From: Xanthomonas massiliensis
GTDB taxonomy: Bacteria > Pseudomonadota > Gammaproteobacteria > Xanthomonadales > Xanthomonadaceae
NCBI RefSeq assembly: GCF_900018785.1
Contig: NZ_FCOY01000006.1
Span: forward strand, 930,001-994,000
Direction: 5' to 3'
Length of the DNA: 64,000 nt
Made by a program: the position numbers and the translations under genes. Shown in pieces: positions 10,901 through 21,741 of this stretch; within the stretch, counting starts at the first letter, position 1, and each line of letters opens with the position of its first letter. The notes under the pieces were generated by a model, which was not told where the DNA came from, searched no databases, and saw only the letters and a program-made list of their open reading frames with translations.

Positions 10901-11680
10901 CTACTGGGCGGTCCAGCCGCCGTCGATGGCGATGGCCTGGCCGGTGATGTTGCGCGCGGCGTGGCCGAGCAGGTAGCCGGCCAGCCCGGCCAGTTCGTCG
11001 TACTCGATGAACACGCCCTTGGGCATCGGCTTGAGCATGACCTGGGCGACCACCGCGTCGGCGGGGATGCCGCGCGCATGCGCCTGGTCGGCGATCTGCT
11101 TCTCCACCAGCGGCGTCTTCACGTAGCTCGGGCACAGGGTGTTGATGGTGATGTCCGTGCCGGCGGTTTCCAGCGCCACCGCCTTGGAGAACCCGACCAG
11201 CCCGTGCTTGGCCGCCACGTAGGCGCTCTTGTACGGGCTGGCCACCAGCGAGTGGATGCTGCCGATGTTGACGATGCGCCCGTAGCCGCGTTCGCGCATG
11301 CCCGGCAGCACCGCGCGGGTCAGGCGCGCCACGCCGGTGAGCATCACCTGCACGAGCAAGTCCCATTTCTCCATCGGGAATTCCTCCAGCGGCGCCACGT
11401 GCTGCAGGCCGGCGTTGTTGACCAGCGCCTCCACCGGGCGCGACACGCGCGCCAGCGCCGCGGCCACGCCGGCATCGGAGGTGACGTCGAGCGCGACCGC
11501 CTCGGCCGAGCCGCCGGCGGCAGCGATCGCCGCCGCCACCTCGCGCGCGCCCTCGAGCGCCATGTCGCTGACGATCAGGTGGTGGCCGTCGGCGGCCAGG
11601 GCACGGGCGATGCCGGCGCCGATGCCGCTGCCGGCGCCGGTGACGAGGATGCTGCGCGGTTGCGGGACGGGTCGGGTCAT
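10901..11680 (-). CDS. bdhA: D-3-hydroxybutyrate dehydrogenase (SDR family)
   Basis: 259 residues. A short-chain dehydrogenase with the NAD-binding TGAGSGIGAGIA at about residue 15, NNAG in the middle, and the catalytic Ser and YVAAK (SIHSLVASPYKSAYVAAKHG). The length, the segment following the catalytic Tyr, and the C-terminal GQAIAIDGGWTAQ end agree with 3-hydroxybutyrate dehydrogenase, which interconverts 3-hydroxybutyrate and acetoacetate in ketone-body/PHB metabolism. It stands alone on the minus strand downstream of the FNR-like gene, with a 282-base gap. A generic SDR of other specificity cannot be excluded. Confidence 0.8.
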   Translation of the reverse strand: MTRPVPQPRSILVTGAGSGIGAGIARALAADGHHLIVSDMALEGAREVAAAIAAAGGSAEAVALDVTSDAGVAAALARVSRPVEALVNNAGLQHVAPLEEFPMEKWDLLVQVMLTGVARLTRAVLPGMRERGYGRIVNIGSIHSLVASPYKSAYVAAKHGLVGFSKAVALETAGTDITINTLCPSYVKTPLVEKQIADQAHARGIPADAVVAQVMLKPMPKGVFIEYDELAGLAGYLLGHAARNITGQAIAIDGGWTAQ

Positions 11681-11962
11681 GGGGCGGTCCTGGACGTGGC
11701 GAAGGCGGCAAGCCTACTCCGCGACAGGCCGGGTGCGGGCGCGGCCTGCCGGCGGGGTTCCTCCCCGGACCGGGGCACGGTCGCGTGTCCCGGAAGGGAG
11801 CTGCCCCGCTTCGTCCGGCATGGCAGTCCGGGCGGAATGGCCCGGCACCCGCAAGAGGCGGGGCGAGAGGGTGAAGCGGGCACGCAGGGGCCGGGAACCT
11901 GCCGGCCGGGCGACGGATGGCGCCGCTTCGATGGGCGCCGGCGAATGCCGGGACGCCGTCGC

Positions 11963-12721
11963 TCAGACCGCGTCGTTGGCGGCGAGCCGGTGCAGGCCGG
12001 CCGAATCGGTGATTTCCACCACGTGCTGGTGGGGCAGGGCGATCAGGCCCAGGGTGCGCAGCTTGGTGAAGGTGCGGCTCACCGTTTCCATGGTCAGGCC
12101 CAGGTGGTCGGCGATGTCGGCACGGCCCATCGGCAGGTCCACCAGCATGTGCCCGCCCTGCTCGCGCCCCAGGCGCGAGGCCAGGGTCAGCAGGAAGTCG
12201 GCCAGCTTCTCGATCGGCTGCATGCGCGCCAGGGCCAGCGCGGCGTCCTGGGCGGCGTCCAGCTCCAGGCAGGCGCGCTGCAGCAGCTTGCGTTCCAGGT
12301 GCGGGAATTCGGCGCGCAGCTTCTGCATGTCGGCGATCTGCACCCGGCACACGCGGCTGTCGGTGATGGCCTCCACGTCGTAGCGGAAGCGGGTGGCCTC
12401 GGTCAGGCCGACGTAGTCGCCGGGCAGGACGAAGCCGGCCACCTGGCGGCGACCGTCGGCCAGGGTGCGCACCAGGCGCAGGGCGCCGCCGGTGAGCGTG
12501 TAGACGTGACGGCGGGTGTCGCCGGTGCGGGCCAGTACCGTGCCCTCGGCCAGCGGCAGCGACACGGTCACCGCCTCCAGCGCCTGCGATTCCTCGGGCG
12601 CCAGGGCCGCGCAGATGGACAGGTGGCGGATGCCGCAATGCAGGCAGTCCAGCCCAGTCGCGGCGGGTGCACATGCTGACGCCGGGTCCTTGTAGGGCAG
12701 AGCGTAGGCGGGCCGATTCAT
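11963..12721 (-). CDS. FNR/CRP-family oxygen-responsive transcription regulator
   Basis: 252 residues. An N-terminal Cys cluster (C17, C26, C29, C37) precedes a cyclic-nucleotide-binding-like beta-roll, with a further Cys at 125. FNR proteins bind an oxygen-labile [4Fe-4S] cluster with three N-terminal cysteines and one near position 122, so the pattern fits, with C-x2-C-x7-C spacing as in FnrN/FnrL-type proteins rather than the x5 of E. coli FNR. The C-terminal winged helix carries METVSRTFTKL, whose E..SR pattern reads TTGAT-type half sites. I chose ATG at 12721 (MNRPAYALPY). An in-frame upstream extension would overlap the hisS promoter region. Divergent from hisS. Confidence 0.88.
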   Translation of the reverse strand: MNRPAYALPYKDPASACAPAATGLDCLHCGIRHLSICAALAPEESQALEAVTVSLPLAEGTVLARTGDTRRHVYTLTGGALRLVRTLADGRRQVAGFVLPGDYVGLTEATRFRYDVEAITDSRVCRVQIADMQKLRAEFPHLERKLLQRACLELDAAQDAALALARMQPIEKLADFLLTLASRLGREQGGHMLVDLPMGRADIADHLGLTMETVSRTFTKLRTLGLIALPHQHVVEITDSAGLHRLAANDAV

Positions 12722-12834
12722 GGGATATGCCGCTGCGGGGTGCGGCCATGATAAGCCATGCGGCCCCGGGCCCGCCCAGCGGCTAGAATTGGCGGTCCGT
12801 TTCCGCCCCCGCAATTCCCCCAGGAGTCCCGCTC

Positions 12835-14217
12835 GTGATCAAGCCCCGTACGCCGCCCGGCATCATGGAACTGCTGCCGCGCGAGCAGATCGCGTTCCAG
12901 CGCATGCTGGACGTCATCCGCCGCAACTACGAGCGGTTCGGGTTCCTGCCGGTGGAAACCCCGGTGTTCGAGCTGTCGGAGGTGCTGTTGACCAAGTCCG
13001 GCGGCGAGACCGAGCGCCAGGTGTACTTCGTCCAGTCCACCGGCGCGCTGGAAAAGCACCAGGAGGGGCTGCCCGAGCTGGCGCTGCACTTCGACCTGAC
13101 CGTGCCGCTGGCGCGCTACGTGGCCGAGCACGAGCACGAGCTGAGTTTCCCGTTCCGCCGCTACCAGCTGCAGCGCGTGTACCGCGGCGAGCGCGCCCAG
13201 CGCGGGCGCTTCCGCGAGTTCTACCAGTGCGACATCGACGTGATCGGCAAGGACGCGCTGTCCATCCGCTACGACGCCGAGGTGCTGGCGGTGATCCACG
13301 CCGTGTTCTCCGAGCTGGGCATCGGCGATTTCGCGGTGCAGCTCAACAACCGCAAGCTCATGCGCGGCGTGTTCGAGAGCCTGGGCGTGGCCGACGGCGA
13401 GCGCCAGATGGCGGTGCTGCGCGAGGTCGACAAGCTCGACAAGCGCGGTGCGGCGTACGTGCGCGAGGTCCTGACCGGGCCGGAGTTCGGCATCGCCGCC
13501 GAGCAGGTGGACCGGATCCTGGAATTCGTCGCCACCCGCTCGGAAGGCCATGCCGACGCGCTGGCGCGGCTGGACGCGCTGGCCGGCCTGCCCGGCGCCG
13601 GCCAGGCCCTGCGCGAGGGCGCGCTGGAACTGCGCGAGGTGCTGGAACTGGTGCGCGCCCTGGGCGTGCCGGAGAACGCCTATTGCCTGAACTTCTCCAT
13701 CGCCCGCGGCCTGGACTACTACACCGGCACGGTCTACGAGACGCTGCTGACCGGGCACCCGGAGATCGGCTCGATCTGCTCGGGCGGGCGCTACGAGAAC
13801 CTGGCCAGCCACTACACCAAGTCCAGCCTGCCGGGCGTGGGCATCTCCATCGGCCTGACCCGGCTGTTCTGGCAGCTGCGCGAGGCCGGGCTGATCGCCG
13901 GCATCGCCGAGAGCAGCGTGCAGGCGATGGTGGCGCTGATGGACGAGGCCAACCTGCCCGAGGCGCTGGACATCGCTCGCCGCCTGCGTGCCGGCGGCAT
14001 CAACACCGAAGTGCAGATGGAGCCGAAGAAGATCGGCAAGCAGTTCCAGTACGCGGCCAAGGCGGGCATCCGCTTCGTGGTGCTGGCCGGCGAGGACGAG
14101 CTGGCGCGCGGCGTGGTCGCGGTCAAGGACCTGGTGCGCGAGCAGCAGTTCGAGGTCGCCCGCGCCGAGCTGGCCGAGACCCTGCGCGTGGAGCTGGAGC
14201 AGGCCAAGGTCATGTGA
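12835..14217 (+). CDS. hisS: Histidyl-tRNA synthetase
   Basis: 460 residues from a GTG start preceded by AGGAG at 12822-12826. A -10 box TAGAAT lies at 12784-12789. It charges tRNA-His in the cytoplasm. Class II motifs are present: motif 2 in [26 protein letters not shown], and the histidine-specific segments [13 protein letters not shown] and [12 protein letters not shown]. The C-terminal anticodon-binding domain starts near residue 360 ([18 protein letters not shown]). It is slightly longer than the E. coli enzyme (424). It stands about 650 bases before the his operon and probably has its own promoter. Confidence 0.96.
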   Translation: MIKPRTPPGIMELLPREQIAFQRMLDVIRRNYERFGFLPVETPVFELSEVLLTKSGGETERQVYFVQSTGALEKHQEGLPELALHFDLTVPLARYVAEHEHELSFPFRRYQLQRVYRGERAQRGRFREFYQCDIDVIGKDALSIRYDAEVLAVIHAVFSELGIGDFAVQLNNRKLMRGVFESLGVADGERQMAVLREVDKLDKRGAAYVREVLTGPEFGIAAEQVDRILEFVATRSEGHADALARLDALAGLPGAGQALREGALELREVLELVRALGVPENAYCLNFSIARGLDYYTGTVYETLLTGHPEIGSICSGGRYENLASHYTKSSLPGVGISIGLTRLFWQLREAGLIAGIAESSVQAMVALMDEANLPEALDIARRLRAGGINTEVQMEPKKIGKQFQYAAKAGIRFVVLAGEDELARGVVAVKDLVREQQFEVARAELAETLRVELEQAKVM

Positions 14218-14828
14218 GCCGGCCGGGCGGTCGCCCTGGCCGCCCGTGCCCACGAGGCCGCCGCGCCGGTCGTGGCGGGCGACCCGGCGGTCTTCCCGCC
14301 GTAGCGCCGTCTTCCGCCGGTCCGGGAGCGGCCGGCGCCGGTCCGTCCGGCCAGGCCCCGCCTCGCCGGATCGGCGTTCCCGCGGTCGGCAGGGGGGCAT
14401 ACGCGAACCCGGCGTCTTCCGCGATACCCGTATCGCGACCCATCCCGTGCCGGCTCCGGGCCGCGAGGCCTGCCGCCGCGGATCGCGAACCGTGGGGCCG
14501 CATCGCCGCCATTTGGTGTCCCGTCGCCCGCGGCTTCCATCCCGCAACGCACCTGCGAATCGCGGGAAGAACGCGCCGGGATATGCGCGCGGCGCGCGAG
14601 TGGGTTGGGTCGCGCGCCACTGCGAATCGCGGGCCGGTTCCGGGGGATGGCCAGGCGGATTTCCCCGGCGACGCGATGGCCGCCCCCGGCGCCCGCCATC
14701 CAGGCAGTTTCCCTTCCGGCGCGGTTCCGTGCCGTTTCTTCCCGCCGCGTCTTGTTCTCCGGGCCGTCTCCCCATGCACCCACCAGTGCGGCGGACGTAT
14801 GCGTCGCGGTTGATCCTGATCGTCTTTT
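14218..14828. repeat. Non-coding spacer with repeated GCGAATCGCGGG element
   Basis: No credible gene was seen between hisS and the his operator. A 7-bp hairpin CGGGCGG/CCGCCCG (14224-14230 with 14240-14246) follows hisS and may help terminate it. The 13-mer TGCGAATCGCGGG occurs twice as a direct repeat, at 14554-14566 and 14621-14633. Its 12-base core recurs in inverted orientation at 22575-22586. This suggests a short dispersed intergenic repeat family of REP type. Confidence 0.55.
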
Positions 14829-14862
14829 GTACTAACGTGATAACACGCTATTACGTTGGTAC
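14827..14862 (+). promoter_or_regulatory. Palindromic operator over the his promoter
   Basis: A 34-bp near-palindrome runs from GTACTAACGT (14829-14838) to ACGTTGGTAC (14853-14862), with 9 of 10 arm positions paired and further symmetry inside. It ends two bases before the ATG of the TrpR-like repressor gene. It covers a possible promoter, TTGTAC at 14827-14832 and TATTAC at 14849-14854 (spacer 16). The half site begins GTACTA, as in the E. coli trp operator. It is best read as the autoregulatory and his-operon site of the adjacent repressor. Confidence 0.75.
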
Positions 14863-14864
14863 GC

Positions 14865-15188
14865 ATGAAATCCCGTCCCGATCCCGCCGAACTTGCCCGT
14901 GCCAGCGCGCCGTTCCAGGCGCTGGTGCACGCTCTGGCCGGCCTGGATTCGGCCCAGGACGTGGCCGCGTTCCTGCGCGACCTGTGCACCCCGGCCGAGC
15001 TGGAGGCCATGGCCGACCGCTGGCGCGTGGTGCCGCTGCTGGTCAAGGGCGTGCCGTATCGCGAGATCCACGAGCTGACCGCGGTCAGCGTCACCACCAT
15101 CGGGCGCGTCGCCCGCACCCTGGAGCACGGCGCCGGCGGCTATGCCGCGGCCCTGCAACGCCAGTCGGCGTCCGCCGAATCCCACTGA
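14865..15188 (+). CDS. TrpR/YerC-family repressor, probable his operon regulator (HisR)
   Basis: 107 residues with the all-helical TrpR fold pattern: [33 protein letters not shown], then the helix-turn-helix [21 protein letters not shown]. It is the first gene of the his operon, 10 bases before hisG. It sits directly behind a palindrome with a trp-operator-like half site. By context it represses histidine biosynthesis with histidine, or a related signal, as co-repressor; the effector is inference. There is no ribosome binding site before ATG 14865 and the likely transcription start is within a few bases of it, so a leaderless mRNA is likely. A TTG nine bases upstream is a poorer start because it lies inside the operator. 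Confidence 0.85.
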   Translation: MKSRPDPAELARASAPFQALVHALAGLDSAQDVAAFLRDLCTPAELEAMADRWRVVPLLVKGVPYREIHELTAVSVTTIGRVARTLEHGAGGYAAALQRQSASAESH

Positions 15189-15198
15189 AGAGAACGAA

Positions 15199-16113
15199 AT
15201 GAGCGCTTCCCTGGCAGCACCGGCACGCGACCGGTTGCGCATCGCCATCCAGAAATCCGGCCGCCTGGCCGAGCCCGCGCGCAGCCTGCTGGCCGCTTGT
15301 GGCCTGAGCTGGCGGCAGAGCCGCGACAAGCTGTTCTGCTACGGCGAATCGCTGCCGGTGGACCTGCTGCTGGTCCGCGACGACGACATCCCCGGCCTGA
15401 TCGCCGACGGCGTGGCCGACCTGGGCGTGGTCGGCCGCAACGAGCTGGAGGAGCAGGCCGCCGAGCGTATCCGCAATGGCCTGCCCGAGGCGTTCCAGGC
15501 GCTGCGCGGGCTCAACTTCGGCCAGTGCCGGCTGATGCTGGCGGTACCGGAGGAATGGGACTGGCAAGGCGCGCAGCAGCTGCAGGGCCTGCGCATCGCC
15601 ACCAGCTACCCGGCCATCCTCGGCGGCTGGCTGGCCGAGCGCGGCATCGACGCGCAGGTGGTCGAGCTGTCCGGCTCGGTGGAGATCGCCCCGCGCCTGG
15701 GCACCGCCGACCTGATCTGCGACCTGGTCTCCAGCGGCGCGACCCTGGCGGCCAACCAGCTCAAGCCGGTGGAACTGGTGATGGAGAGCGAGGCGGTGCT
15801 GGCCGGGCCGATGCGCGAGCCCGACGACGTGCGCGCGGGCCTGCAGGCGATGCTGCTGCGCCGGCTGGACGGGGTGGTGCGGCAGAGCGACAGCAAGCTG
15901 CTGATGTTCCGCGCCGCCCACGACTCGGTGGACGCGCTGGCGCGGTTGCTGCCCGACGCCGAGCCGCTGGTGCGCCTGCCCTCGCCCGAGGAGGGCCCGC
16001 TGCAACTGCAGACCATGTGCCACGGCACGATCACCTGGCAGCGGCTGGAGGAACTGGAGCGCGCCGGCGCCCAGGGCTTGATGGTATTGACGGTGGAGCG
16101 TTCGCTGGCATGA
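15199..16113 (+). CDS. hisG: ATP phosphoribosyltransferase (long form)
   Basis: 304 residues, the long HisG form with its own C-terminal regulatory domain, so no HisZ partner is needed. It catalyses the first, feedback-inhibited step of histidine synthesis. N-terminal [19 protein letters not shown] and the later [19 protein letters not shown] phosphate-binding segment are typical. The start at 15199 follows a GAAGAGA ribosome-binding-like stretch, and an earlier in-frame ATG overlaps hisR. Its stop overlaps the hisD start as ATGA. Confidence 0.97.
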   Translation: MSASLAAPARDRLRIAIQKSGRLAEPARSLLAACGLSWRQSRDKLFCYGESLPVDLLLVRDDDIPGLIADGVADLGVVGRNELEEQAAERIRNGLPEAFQALRGLNFGQCRLMLAVPEEWDWQGAQQLQGLRIATSYPAILGGWLAERGIDAQVVELSGSVEIAPRLGTADLICDLVSSGATLAANQLKPVELVMESEAVLAGPMREPDDVRAGLQAMLLRRLDGVVRQSDSKLLMFRAAHDSVDALARLLPDAEPLVRLPSPEEGPLQLQTMCHGTITWQRLEELERAGAQGLMVLTVERSLA

Positions 16114-17405
16114 ACAGATTGGATTGGGACCGGCTCGACGAGGCCGGGCGCGCGCGGGCGCTGACCCGCCCGGTGCAGACGGTGGCCGAGCAGACCCGGC
16201 AGGCGGTGGCCGGGCTGATCGCCCAGGTGCGCGACGGCGGCGATGCCGCGTTGCGCGAGATCACCCGCCGCTTCGACGGGGTCGAGCCGGAGGATCTGGA
16301 AGTCGGCGCGGCCGAGTTCGCCGCCGCCGAGGCGGCGGTGCCGGCCGAGTTGCGCGCCGCGATGGAGCAGGCGATCGGCCGCATCGAGGCCTTCCACCGC
16401 GCCGGCATGGCCAGCGGCTACGCGGTGGAGACCGCGCCCGGCGTGGTCTGCGAGCGCGTGGTGCGCCCGATCGCCCGGGTCGGCCTGTACGTGCCGGCCG
16501 GCAGCGCGCCGTTGCCGTCCACCGCGCTGATGCTGGGCGTGCCGGCGCGCCTGGCCGGCTGCCGGCAGGTGGTGCTGTGCACGCCGCCGCGCAAGGACGG
16601 CACGGCCGATCCGGCGGTGCTGGTGGCCGCGCGCCTGACCGGCGTGCACCGGGTGTTCAAGCTCGGCGGCGCCCAGGCGATCGCGGCGATGGCCTACGGC
16701 AGCGCGAGCGTGCCTGCCTGCGACAAGCTGTTCGGGCCGGGCAACAGCTTCGTGACCGAGGCCAAGCAGCAGGTCGCGCAGGCCGGTGCGGCGGCGATCG
16801 ACATGCCGGCGGGGCCCTCGGAGGTGCTGGTCATCGCCGATGCCGGCGCCCATCCGGCCTTCGTCGCCGCCGACCTGCTGTCGCAGGCCGAGCACGGCCC
16901 GGATTCGCAGGTGCTGCTGGTCTCCGACAGCGACGGCCTGATCGATGCGGTCGCCGCGCAGATCGAGGTGCAGCTGCAGGCCCTGCCGCGCGCGGCCATC
17001 GCCCGCCAGGCGCTGGCGCAGTCGCGGCTGATCCGGGTCGGCGCGCTGGACGAGGCGTTCGCGCTGAGCAACCGCTATGCCCCGGAGCACCTGATCCTGG
17101 CACTGCGCGATCCGCGGGCCTGGCTGGACCGGGTCGAGGCCGCCGGCTCGGTGTTCCTGGGCGACTACACGCCCGAGGCCCTGGGCGACTACTGCAGCGG
17201 CACCAACCACGTGCTGCCGACCAACGGCGCCGCCCACGCCTACAGCGGGGTGAGCGTGGGCAGCTTCCAGAACTACGTCAGCGTGCAGTCGGCCAGCCGC
17301 GCCGGGATCGCCGGCATCGGCCCGTGCGCGTTGGTGCTGGCCCGTGCCGAGGGCCTGGACGCGCACGCCAACGCGGTGGCGCTGCGCCTGGAGGAAGAGG
17401 CATGA
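16110..17405 (+). CDS. hisD: Histidinol dehydrogenase
   Basis: 431 residues. It oxidises histidinol to histidine in the last two steps, using zinc and NAD. Characteristic segments are [15 protein letters not shown], the signature [16 protein letters not shown], and [14 protein letters not shown]; the catalytic region [10 protein letters not shown] precedes the C-terminal [20 protein letters not shown]. The start overlaps the hisG stop (ATGA 16110-16113) and the stop overlaps hisC, so the genes are translationally coupled. Confidence 0.97.
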   Translation: MNRLDWDRLDEAGRARALTRPVQTVAEQTRQAVAGLIAQVRDGGDAALREITRRFDGVEPEDLEVGAAEFAAAEAAVPAELRAAMEQAIGRIEAFHRAGMASGYAVETAPGVVCERVVRPIARVGLYVPAGSAPLPSTALMLGVPARLAGCRQVVLCTPPRKDGTADPAVLVAARLTGVHRVFKLGGAQAIAAMAYGSASVPACDKLFGPGNSFVTEAKQQVAQAGAAAIDMPAGPSEVLVIADAGAHPAFVAADLLSQAEHGPDSQVLLVSDSDGLIDAVAAQIEVQLQALPRAAIARQALAQSRLIRVGALDEAFALSNRYAPEHLILALRDPRAWLDRVEAAGSVFLGDYTPEALGDYCSGTNHVLPTNGAAHAYSGVSVGSFQNYVSVQSASRAGIAGIGPCALVLARAEGLDAHANAVALRLEEEA

Positions 17406-18511
17406 GCGGTCCGGACGGGCAGGGCGAGGAGCTGCTGGCGCTGGTGCGCCCGGACCTGCGCGACTTCGGCGGCTACGTGTCCGCGCGCAGCAGCCGGCTT
17501 CAGGGCGAGGTCTGGCTCAACGCCAACGAGTCGCCGTGGCCCAACCCGGCCGATGCCGGCGCCGCCGCCAGCCGCCGGTATCCGGACCCGCAGCCGCCGG
17601 CCCTGCGCCAGGCGCTGGCCGAGGTGTACGGCTGCCGCCCCGAGCAAGTGCTGATCGGCCGCGGCAGCGACGAGGCCATCGACCTGCTGGTGCGTGCCCT
17701 GTGCGTGCCGGGGCGCGACGCGGTGCTGACCACGCCGCCGGTATTCGGCATGTACGCGGTCAGTGCCCGCCTGCAGGGCGCGCCGCTGGTGGAAGTGCCG
17801 CTGGTGGACGGGCCGGCCGGCTTCGCGCCCGACCTGGACGCGGTGGTGGCCGCCGCACGCGCGCGCCACGCGCGGCTGGTGTTCCTGTGCTCGCCGGCCA
17901 ACCCGACCGGCGGCGCGCTGGCCCCGGCGCAGATCGCCGCGGTGGCCGACGCCCTGCGCGGCCAGGCGCTGGTGGTGGTGGACGAGGCCTACGGCGAATT
18001 CTGCGACCAGCCTTCGGCATCCACCCTGATGGCCGCCCATCCCAACATCGCCGTGCTGCGTACCCTGTCCAAGGCGCACGCGCTGGCCGCCGCGCGCATC
18101 GGCTGCCTGATCGCCGCGCCGGCACTGGTGCGCGTGCTGCGGGCATGCCAGGCGCCGTACCCGGTGCCGACGCCGTGCGCGGAACTGGCACTGGCGGCCC
18201 TGTCCGCTGACGCGCTGGTCGAGACCAGCGCGCGGGTGGTCGCCCTGGTCGCCGAGCGCCGGCGCATGCAGGCGGCCCTGGCCGGCCTGCCGGGCGTGCG
18301 CCGGGTCTATCCCTCGCAGGGCAACTACCTGCTGGTGCGCTTCGACGACGCCCAGGCCGCATTCGAGGCGTTGCTGGCCGCGGGCGTGGTGGTGCGCGAC
18401 CAGCGCGCCGCGCCGCAGCTGGACGATGCGCTGCGCATCAGCCTGGGCACGCCTGGGCAGAACGACCGCGTGCTGCAGGCGCTGGCGGCGGCGGCGAGGG
18501 CGGCGGCATGA
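17402..18511 (+). CDS. hisC: Histidinol-phosphate aminotransferase
   Basis: 369 residues, PLP-dependent fold type I. It transfers an amino group from glutamate to imidazole-acetol phosphate. [10 protein letters not shown] near residue 39 is the substrate-binding start of the family. [11 protein letters not shown] and VVDEAYGEF carry the PLP-contacting Asn and Asp/Tyr, and [14 protein letters not shown] contains the PLP lysine. ATGA overlaps both its start (with hisD) and its end (with hisB). Confidence 0.97.
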   Translation: MSGPDGQGEELLALVRPDLRDFGGYVSARSSRLQGEVWLNANESPWPNPADAGAAASRRYPDPQPPALRQALAEVYGCRPEQVLIGRGSDEAIDLLVRALCVPGRDAVLTTPPVFGMYAVSARLQGAPLVEVPLVDGPAGFAPDLDAVVAAARARHARLVFLCSPANPTGGALAPAQIAAVADALRGQALVVVDEAYGEFCDQPSASTLMAAHPNIAVLRTLSKAHALAAARIGCLIAAPALVRVLRACQAPYPVPTPCAELALAALSADALVETSARVVALVAERRRMQAALAGLPGVRRVYPSQGNYLLVRFDDAQAAFEALLAAGVVVRDQRAAPQLDDALRISLGTPGQNDRVLQALAAAARAAA

Positions 18512-19635
18512 CCCCGATCCTGTTCGTCGATCGCGACGGCACCCTGATCGAGGAGCCGGACGACTTCCAGATCGACGCCTACGAGAAGCTGCGCTTCGTG
18601 CGCGGGGTGATCCCGGCGCTGCTCAAACTACGCGATGCCGGCTGGCAGTTCGTCATCGTCAGCAACCAGGACGGGCTCGGCACCGAGGCCTATCCGCAGG
18701 CCCGTTTCGACGGCCCGCATGCCTTGATGATGCAGGTGTTCGAGAGCCAGGGCATCGCGTTCCGCGACGTGCTGATCGACACCAGCTTCCCGGCCGACAA
18801 CAGCCCCAACCGCAAGCCCGGCATCGGCCTGGCGCTGCCGTACCTGCAGGACCGCTCGATCGACTGGGCACGCTCGGCCATGGTCGGCGACCGCCCGACC
18901 GATCTCCAGTTCGCCGACAACCTGAAGATCCGCGGCTTCCAGCTGCGGACCGCGCAGTTCGGCGGCGACTGGGACTGGGCCGGCATCGCCCACGAACTGG
19001 CCGACGCACCGCGCCGCGCGGTGGTCCAGCGCGACACCAAGGAAACCAGGATCCGCGTCGAGGTGGACCTGGACCGCGCCGCCGAGCCGCACATCCGCAC
19101 CGGCCTGCCGTTCTTCGACCACATGCTCGAGCAGATCGGCAAGCACGGCGGCATCGCCCTGGCGATCGAGGCCCGCGGCGACCTGCACATCGACGAGCAC
19201 CACACCATCGAGGACACCGGCCTGGCCCTGGGCCAGGCCCTGCGCCAGGCGCTGGGCGACAAGCGCGGCATCGGCCGCTACGGCTTCGACCCGGCCGGCG
19301 AACCCTGGCGCGAGACCGGTGCCGGGCCCTGCGTCGGCTTCACCCTGCCGATGGACGAGACCCTGGCCAGCGCCGCGCTGGATTTCAGCGGGCGCCCGTA
19401 CTTCGTCTTCGATGGCCAGTTCCGGCGCGAGCGCGTCGGCGACATGCCCACCGAGCTGGTGCCGCATTTCTTCCGCTCGTTGTGCGATGCTTCCGGGCTC
19501 AACCTGCACCTGCGCGTGCGCGGCGAGAACGACCACCACCAGGTGGAAGCCTGCTTCAAGGCGCTGGCGCGCGCACTCGGACAGGCCGTCCGTCGCCAGG
19601 GCAATGCGCTGCCCTCGACCAAGGGAGCGTTATGA
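18508..19635 (+). CDS. hisB: Bifunctional histidinol-phosphatase / imidazoleglycerol-phosphate dehydratase
   Basis: 375 residues in two domains. Residues 1-165 form a HAD-type histidinol-phosphate phosphatase, with nucleophile motif [22 protein letters not shown] and [13 protein letters not shown]. Residues from about 175 form the dehydratase, with the metal-binding [29 protein letters not shown] and later [14 protein letters not shown]. The fused form is typical of gamma-proteobacteria. Coupled to hisC and hisH by ATGA overlaps. Confidence 0.97.
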   Translation: MTPILFVDRDGTLIEEPDDFQIDAYEKLRFVRGVIPALLKLRDAGWQFVIVSNQDGLGTEAYPQARFDGPHALMMQVFESQGIAFRDVLIDTSFPADNSPNRKPGIGLALPYLQDRSIDWARSAMVGDRPTDLQFADNLKIRGFQLRTAQFGGDWDWAGIAHELADAPRRAVVQRDTKETRIRVEVDLDRAAEPHIRTGLPFFDHMLEQIGKHGGIALAIEARGDLHIDEHHTIEDTGLALGQALRQALGDKRGIGRYGFDPAGEPWRETGAGPCVGFTLPMDETLASAALDFSGRPYFVFDGQFRRERVGDMPTELVPHFFRSLCDASGLNLHLRVRGENDHHQVEACFKALARALGQAVRRQGNALPSTKGAL

Positions 19636-20234
19636 CCGATGTTGCGCTGATCGATGCCGGCGGGGCCAACCTGGGCTCGGTCCGCTATGCGCTGGAACGG
19701 CTGGGGATCGAGCCGCGGCTGGTGCGCGACGCGCAGGGCCTGCAGGGCGCCGGCCGGGTGATCCTGCCCGGCGTCGGCGCGGCCCCGGAAGCGATGGCGC
19801 GGCTGCACGCGCAGGGCCTGGTGGAACCGCTGCGCCAGCTGCAGGTGCCGGTGATCGGCATCTGCCTGGGCATGCAGCTGCTGTTCGATGCCTCCGAGGA
19901 AGGCAACGTGCAATGCCTGGGCCTGGTCCCGGGCACGGTGCGCCACCTGCACGCCGGCCTCGGCATCCGCGTGCCGCACATGGGCTGGAACGAATTGCTG
20001 CCGCTGCGCGAATCGCCGCTCACCGCCGGCCTGGGCGCCAAGCCCTATGCCTATTTCGTGCACGGCTACGCCGCGCCGCTGTCGGCCGACACGGTGGCCG
20101 CCTGCGATCACGGCGGCCTGTTCGCCGCGGTGGTGCAGCGCGGCCCGTACTGCGGCGCGCAGTTCCACCCGGAGCGCTCCGGCGAGACCGGCGCGCGCAT
20201 CCTGCGCAACTTCATCGAGATGGACCCGCCATGA
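19632..20234 (+). CDS. hisH: Imidazole glycerol phosphate synthase, glutaminase subunit
   Basis: 200 residues, class I glutamine amidotransferase. The nucleophile Cys is in [11 protein letters not shown], and the catalytic His/Glu are in [10 protein letters not shown] near the C-terminus. N-terminal [18 protein letters not shown] and [11 protein letters not shown] follow the family. It feeds ammonia to HisF. The ATG at 19632 overlaps the hisB stop. Confidence 0.97.
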   Translation: MTDVALIDAGGANLGSVRYALERLGIEPRLVRDAQGLQGAGRVILPGVGAAPEAMARLHAQGLVEPLRQLQVPVIGICLGMQLLFDASEEGNVQCLGLVPGTVRHLHAGLGIRVPHMGWNELLPLRESPLTAGLGAKPYAYFVHGYAAPLSADTVAACDHGGLFAAVVQRGPYCGAQFHPERSGETGARILRNFIEMDPP

Positions 20235-20968
20235 GCTTCACCGTCTATCCCGCCCTGGACATCCGCGACGGCCGGGTGGTGCGCCTGGCGCAGGGCGACT
20301 ACGCGCGCGAGACCCACTACGGCAGCGACCCGCTGGAACGCGCGCGCGCCTTCGCCGCCGCCGGTGCACGCTGGATGCACCTGGTCGACCTGGACGCGGC
20401 GCGCGCCGGCGGCTACACCCTGGCGCCGCTGCTGGGCCGGATCGCGCGCGAGACCCACCTGTCGGTGCAGACCGGCGGCGGCGTGCGCTCGCGCGAGGAC
20501 GTGGCGCGGATCCTGGCCGCCGGCGCCGAGCGCGTGGTGGTCGGCTCGCTGGCGGTGCGCGAGCCGGCCACCGTGCTGGCCTGGCTGGCCGAGTTCGGCA
20601 GCGGCCGCCTCACCATCGCCCTGGACACCCGCCTGGATCCGGTGAACGGCCACTGGCGCCTGCCGGTGCACGGCTGGACCGAGGACGCCGCCGCCGACCT
20701 GGACACGCTGGCCGGGCGCTACGCCGAGGCCGGCATGAAGCACCTGCTGTGCACCGACATCGAGCGCGACGGCATGCTTTCCGGTCCCAACATCGACCTG
20801 TACGTGCACCTGCGCAAGCTGCTGCCGGGGGTGGAGGTGCAGGCCTCCGGCGGCATCCGCGACCTGGCCGACGTGCGCGCCGCGCGCGCGGCCGGCTGCG
20901 GCGGCGTGGTGCTCGGCCGGGCACTGCTGGAAGGGCGGCTGGCGCTCGAGGACGCACTGGCATGCTGA
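20231..20968 (+). CDS. hisA: ProFAR isomerase (phosphoribosylformimino-5-aminoimidazole carboxamide ribotide isomerase)
   Basis: 245 residues, an (beta/alpha)8 barrel. The catalytic Asp is in [19 protein letters not shown], and the second acid in [14 protein letters not shown]. Phosphate-binding glycines lie in [12 protein letters not shown] and [14 protein letters not shown]. It overlaps hisH by 4 bases and hisF by 7. Confidence 0.97.
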   Translation: MSFTVYPALDIRDGRVVRLAQGDYARETHYGSDPLERARAFAAAGARWMHLVDLDAARAGGYTLAPLLGRIARETHLSVQTGGGVRSREDVARILAAGAERVVVGSLAVREPATVLAWLAEFGSGRLTIALDTRLDPVNGHWRLPVHGWTEDAAADLDTLAGRYAEAGMKHLLCTDIERDGMLSGPNIDLYVHLRKLLPGVEVQASGGIRDLADVRAARAAGCGGVVLGRALLEGRLALEDALAC

Positions 20969-21741
20969 CCCGGCGCATCATCCCGTGCCTGGACGTGCGC
21001 GGCGGCCGCGTGGTCAAGGGCGTGCGCTTCCGCGACCACGTGGACATGGGCGACATCGTCGAGCTGGCCATGCGCTACCGCGACCAGGGCGCCGACGAAC
21101 TGGTGTTCTACGACATCGGTGCCAGCCCGGAGGATCGCACCGTCGATCCGGCCTGGGTCGAACGCGTGGCGCGGGTGATCGACATTCCCTTCTGCGTGGC
21201 CGGCGGCATCGCCGACGTGGCCACCGCGCGCACCGTGCTCAATGCCGGCGCCGACAAGATCTCCGTCAATTCCCCGGCGCTGGCGCGCCCGCAGCTGGTC
21301 GGCGAGCTCGCCCAGGCCTTCGGCGTGCAGTGCGTGGTGGTCGGCGTGGATTCGATCCGCGAGCCCGACGGTCAGTGGCGCGTGCGCCGGCTCACCGGCG
21401 ACCCGTCGCGGACCCAGGCCGTCGCCCGCCGCACCCTGGACTGGGTGGTCGAGGCGCAGGCGCTGGGCGCCGGCGAGATCGTGCTCAACTGCATGGACAG
21501 CGACGGCGTGCGCCGCGGCTACGACATCGCCCAGCTGCGCGAGGTGCGCGCGGCGTGCCGGGTGCCGCTGGTCGCCTCCGGCGGCGCCGGCATGATGCAG
21601 GACTTCGCCGACGTGTTCGACCAGGCCGACGTGGACGGCGCGCTGGCCGCCAGCGTGTTCCACAGCGGCGCCATCGCCATTCCGCAACTCAAGCGCTATC
21701 TGCGCGAACGACAGATCGAGGTACGCGATGTTCGACCGTGA
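20962..21741 (+). CDS. hisF: Imidazole glycerol phosphate synthase, cyclase subunit
   Basis: 259 residues, a barrel paralogue of His[20 protein letters not shown] carries the catalytic Asp, and [17 protein letters not shown] the second. Phosphate-binding segments are [12 protein letters not shown] and [12 protein letters not shown]. It starts within the last 7 bases of hisA and overlaps hisIE by 14 bases. Confidence 0.97.
   Translation: MLTRRIIPCLDVRGGRVVKGVRFRDHVDMGDIVELAMRYRDQGADELVFYDIGASPEDRTVDPAWVERVARVIDIPFCVAGGIADVATARTVLNAGADKISVNSPALARPQLVGELAQAFGVQCVVVGVDSIREPDGQWRVRRLTGDPSRTQAVARRTLDWVVEAQALGAGEIVLNCMDSDGVRRGYDIAQLREVRAACRVPLVASGGAGMMQDFADVFDQADVDGALAASVFHSGAIAIPQLKRYLRERQIEVRDVRP

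Noticed and set aside
12722-12814. N-terminal extension of the FNR-like protein to 12814
   Set aside because: It would run over the hisS promoter, and the Cys spacing from the N-terminus fits the family when the protein begins at 12721.
14810-14823. FNR-box-like TTGATCCTGATCGT upstream of the his operator
   Set aside because: It matches 8 of 10 positions of TTGAT-N4-ATCAA, but the second half is poor, and a single site of this quality is expected by chance. It overlaps no good promoter.
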